Shown: positions 62,418 to 64,000 of the stretch, piece by piece
Layout of the letters: every line of letters begins with the position of its first letter
Numbering within the stretch: position 1 is the first letter of the stretch
Assembly (NCBI GenBank): GCA_900543695.1
Contig: UQSG01000004.1
Location: forward strand, 38,815 to 102,814
Direction of reading: 5' to 3'
Origin: an uncultured Clostridium sp.
GTDB taxonomy: Bacteria > Bacillota > Clostridia > UBA1212 > UBA1255
DNA length: 64,000 nucleotides
Made by a program: the position numbers and the translations under genes
The notes under the pieces: generated by a model
Database searches by the model: none
The model's input: the letters and a program-made list of their open reading frames with translations, nothing else
What the model was told of the DNA's origin: nothing

Positions 62418-63308
62418 CTATTTACCCAAATCGCAACTTTGTCTGGGCGTATAGCCATAGACTTTCTTAAACTGACGGCTGAAATAATTTACCGAATTAA
62501 ATCCGCAAGCAAAACTGATTTCTGAAAGTGAAAGTGCCTTTTCACCGAGTAATCGGTGTGCGGTTTGAAGTCGGTAACTGATAAGTGCTTCAATGGGTGA
62601 GCAACCCATATATTTACGAAAACATCTCCCGGCTTCACTCCGACTAATATTTGCCGCTTTTGAAATATCCTCAAGTGTTACGGAGTCAGCATAGTTTTCA
62701 TATATGAATGTCAACATTTTCTGAAGACGAATCTGATTATTTATTTCTATGCGTGTTGCTTGTACTTTTGGAAGAACAGAAAAATTAGAAGATATGTATT
62801 CAAATATATAATTGAGATTACGCTGAATAGTCAATTCATAACAGTCTTTCTTCTCGTTCATTTGCTTATAAATATCTTTAATTAGACAGTTTATCTCCGT
62901 ATGTGAACTGTCGTTATGTCGGAAAACAATAAAGGGCAGAAAATCACACTGGGCAAATGGCTGTATATGTTTTTGATAAATGGTACTTGTTTCCGGAGCT
63001 ACCAATGTACCCGAAAAGACAATGTTGGGCATTGGATCGGGCGTTCCCCCTGATAACTGTTTTATACCGTGTATAGTATTGCGGTTGACAAAGATACTGT
63101 CGCCTGCTTCAAGTATAATATGATTTTCGCCAACTTGGTAATCTAAACTTACACATTCTGCCGTTGCAATCTCAAAATCAGGATGCCAATGCAAAGGTCC
63201 GGCAAAGTTTGGTAGCGTTGCAAGCTCATCGTGAAAATAACTGATTGGAAATTCCACAGCATTGTGCGGTATATATTCTTTTAATTGATGGTCAAGTGTG
63301 ATAGGCAT
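62418..63308 (-). CDS. AraC family regulator of the MFS-DUF1349 unit
   Basis: 296 residues. N-terminal cupin (HWHPDFEIATAECVSLDYQVGENHIILEAGDSIFVNRNTIHGI) and C-terminal helix-turn-helix pair (VTLEDISKAANISRSEAGRCFRKYMG ... LSEISFACGFNSVNYFSRQFKKVYGYTPRQ). Probably senses the MFS substrate. First gene of the unit. Confidence 0.92.
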   Translation of the reverse strand: MPITLDHQLKEYIPHNAVEFPISYFHDELATLPNFAGPLHWHPDFEIATAECVSLDYQVGENHIILEAGDSIFVNRNTIHGIKQLSGGTPDPMPNIVFSGTLVAPETSTIYQKHIQPFAQCDFLPFIVFRHNDSSHTEINCLIKDIYKQMNEKKDCYELTIQRNLNYIFEYISSNFSVLPKVQATRIEINNQIRLQKMLTFIYENYADSVTLEDISKAANISRSEAGRCFRKYMGCSPIEALISYRLQTAHRLLGEKALSLSEISFACGFNSVNYFSRQFKKVYGYTPRQSCDLGK

Positions 63309-63383
63309 ATTTTCGACGCTCCTTTACAACTATTAGAGTTATTATATCACTAAATTGTTACTTTTTCTGCTTAATAGTGAAAA

Positions 63384-63409
63384 GCGGCAGGAATTTTAGT
63401 CCCTGCCGC
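63384..63409 (-). terminator. Terminator of tnpV
   Basis: GCGGCAGG / CCTGCCGC (63384-63391, 63402-63409), then TTTT on the minus strand. Confidence 0.75.
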
Positions 63410-63418
63410 CGTTCTGCA

Positions 63419-63796
63419 TTATGCGTAAATTAAATCTGCGTTGACAATTTCAGTTGCTCGGTTACGAATATTATTCATCCTCTGCACCCACATCATTTGA
63501 TTTTCAGCTTTGAGCTTTTCTGTAACATTTTCTTTTTCGGCAAGTTGTTTTACCAGCCGGGAAAACATTTCTTCTGCCTGTTCATCAATATCGGCAAGGT
63601 AACTGTTCAGCTTGCAGGAAGTCCGTAGATTGGTGAAAAAAGCTCTTTTATGTTCCTTAATATAACGCAAATACCTTTGTCCCCAAACACCTATTGCCTT
63701 ATGTTCTTCTTCGGGCAGTGAGAGGCAAGGGAGATAATAATCTCCCTGTAACTCATACCACAAACCGTTCTGTTCGTCATAAATTCTCTTTTCCAT
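63419..63796 (-). CDS. tnpV: Transposon-encoded protein TnpV
   Basis: 125 residues matching the TnpV domain found in Tn4451-like and other integrative elements of Firmicutes: LQGDYYLPCLSLPEEEHKAIGVWGQR, SYLADIDEQAEEMF, NIRNRATEIVNADLIYA. Function in transposition is unknown. Marks mobile-element DNA at this end of the window. Confidence 0.9.
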   Translation of the reverse strand: MEKRIYDEQNGLWYELQGDYYLPCLSLPEEEHKAIGVWGQRYLRYIKEHKRAFFTNLRTSCKLNSYLADIDEQAEEMFSRLVKQLAEKENVTEKLKAENQMMWVQRMNNIRNRATEIVNADLIYA

Positions 63797-63805
63797 TGTG
63801 TGTTC

Positions 63806-63952
63806 CTACCTTTCAAAATCTTTATTTTTTGAGCGTTTTTCACGCTCTCGTGACTGTGTTTTTGGTGCAGGAATTGGCTCATAAAGAATGCTTTTTTCCT
63901 GTTTTTTGAATCTCTCAAGGATACTGTCAATAAATTCTTTAACCGTGAAGTG
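63806..63952 (-). pseudogene. C-terminal remnant of a mobile-element gene
   Basis: A 48-codon frame ending 10 bp before tnpV encodes a polar, basic tail (FTVKEFIDSILERFKKQE, YEPIPAPKTQ, then a Lys/Arg-rich end). An in-frame TAG at 63953-63955 lies immediately upstream and there is no start codon, so only the end of a gene survives. The position upstream of tnpV suggests a recombinase or mobilisation gene. Confidence 0.45.
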
Positions 63953-64000
63953 CTATAATAAAGTTGTAACGGAAGTGGCTAATAAGATATAATCAATTTT

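Overview
This window comes from a spore-forming member of the Clostridia (Firmicutes), most likely an anaerobic gut commensal. The evidence is a tricistronic GerA/GerC/GerB germinant receptor, a T-box leader on thrS, strong Shine-Dalgarno sequences with TTG and GTG as well as ATG starts, and low-GC Gram-positive housekeeping families (YitT, RsfS, NadD-YqeK, CsoR, HxlR). I cannot place it below class level. All calls come from reading the sequence; no database search was run.

Layout. 0-24 kb is core chromosome. It holds YitT; a phosphoesterase, alpha-galactosidase and DUF5050-like group; an operon of an unknown gene, nadD-yqeK, rsfS, corA and a HAD phosphatase; the PFL/ACT pair; a NodB-like lipoprotein; a four-gene germinant receptor including a small D-type subunit; the purC-purF-purB-purA operon behind a clear promoter; one small frameshifted membrane gene; and thrS with its T-box and promoter.

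24.5-34.8 kb is accessory. A class M sirtuin (SirTM) sits in an operon with a zinc-type macrodomain protein and an MBL-like protein, divergent from an HxlR regulator with an N-terminal cysteine. The last ~55 codons of the sirtuin recur as four further copies downstream (three full, one truncated). Each lies behind the same short non-sirtuin junction box. Each gap between copies (1.3-1.8 kb) holds one cargo: an AAA/DUF4143 ATPase, an AbiEi/AbiEii pair, or another AAA/DUF4143 ATPase. This looks like stacked cassette insertions at the 3' end of the sirtuin gene, ending against the thrS promoter, with no recombinase in the array.

34.8-39 kb carries a P1B metal ATPase with a CsoR-like regulator and a GH127 arabinofuranosidase-like enzyme. 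39.4-59.5 kb is a more AT-rich fructan locus. It encodes four GH32 enzymes (one fused to an SGNH hydrolase across a membrane helix), two further beta-propeller proteins, an FGGY kinase, four secreted membrane-anchored proteins made only of repeated CBM66-like modules, and an AraC regulator. Four promoters here share a two-box operator with invariant spacing just upstream of the -10 element. They account for every transcription unit in the locus, which defines a regulon from sequence alone. No dedicated fructan importer is present.

60-64 kb is a second accessory piece: an MFS transporter, a DUF1349 protein, an AraC regulator, TnpV, and a truncated mobile-element gene at the window edge. The two strongest leads are the sirtuin-tail cassette array and the fructan regulon with its catalytic-domain-free surface proteins.
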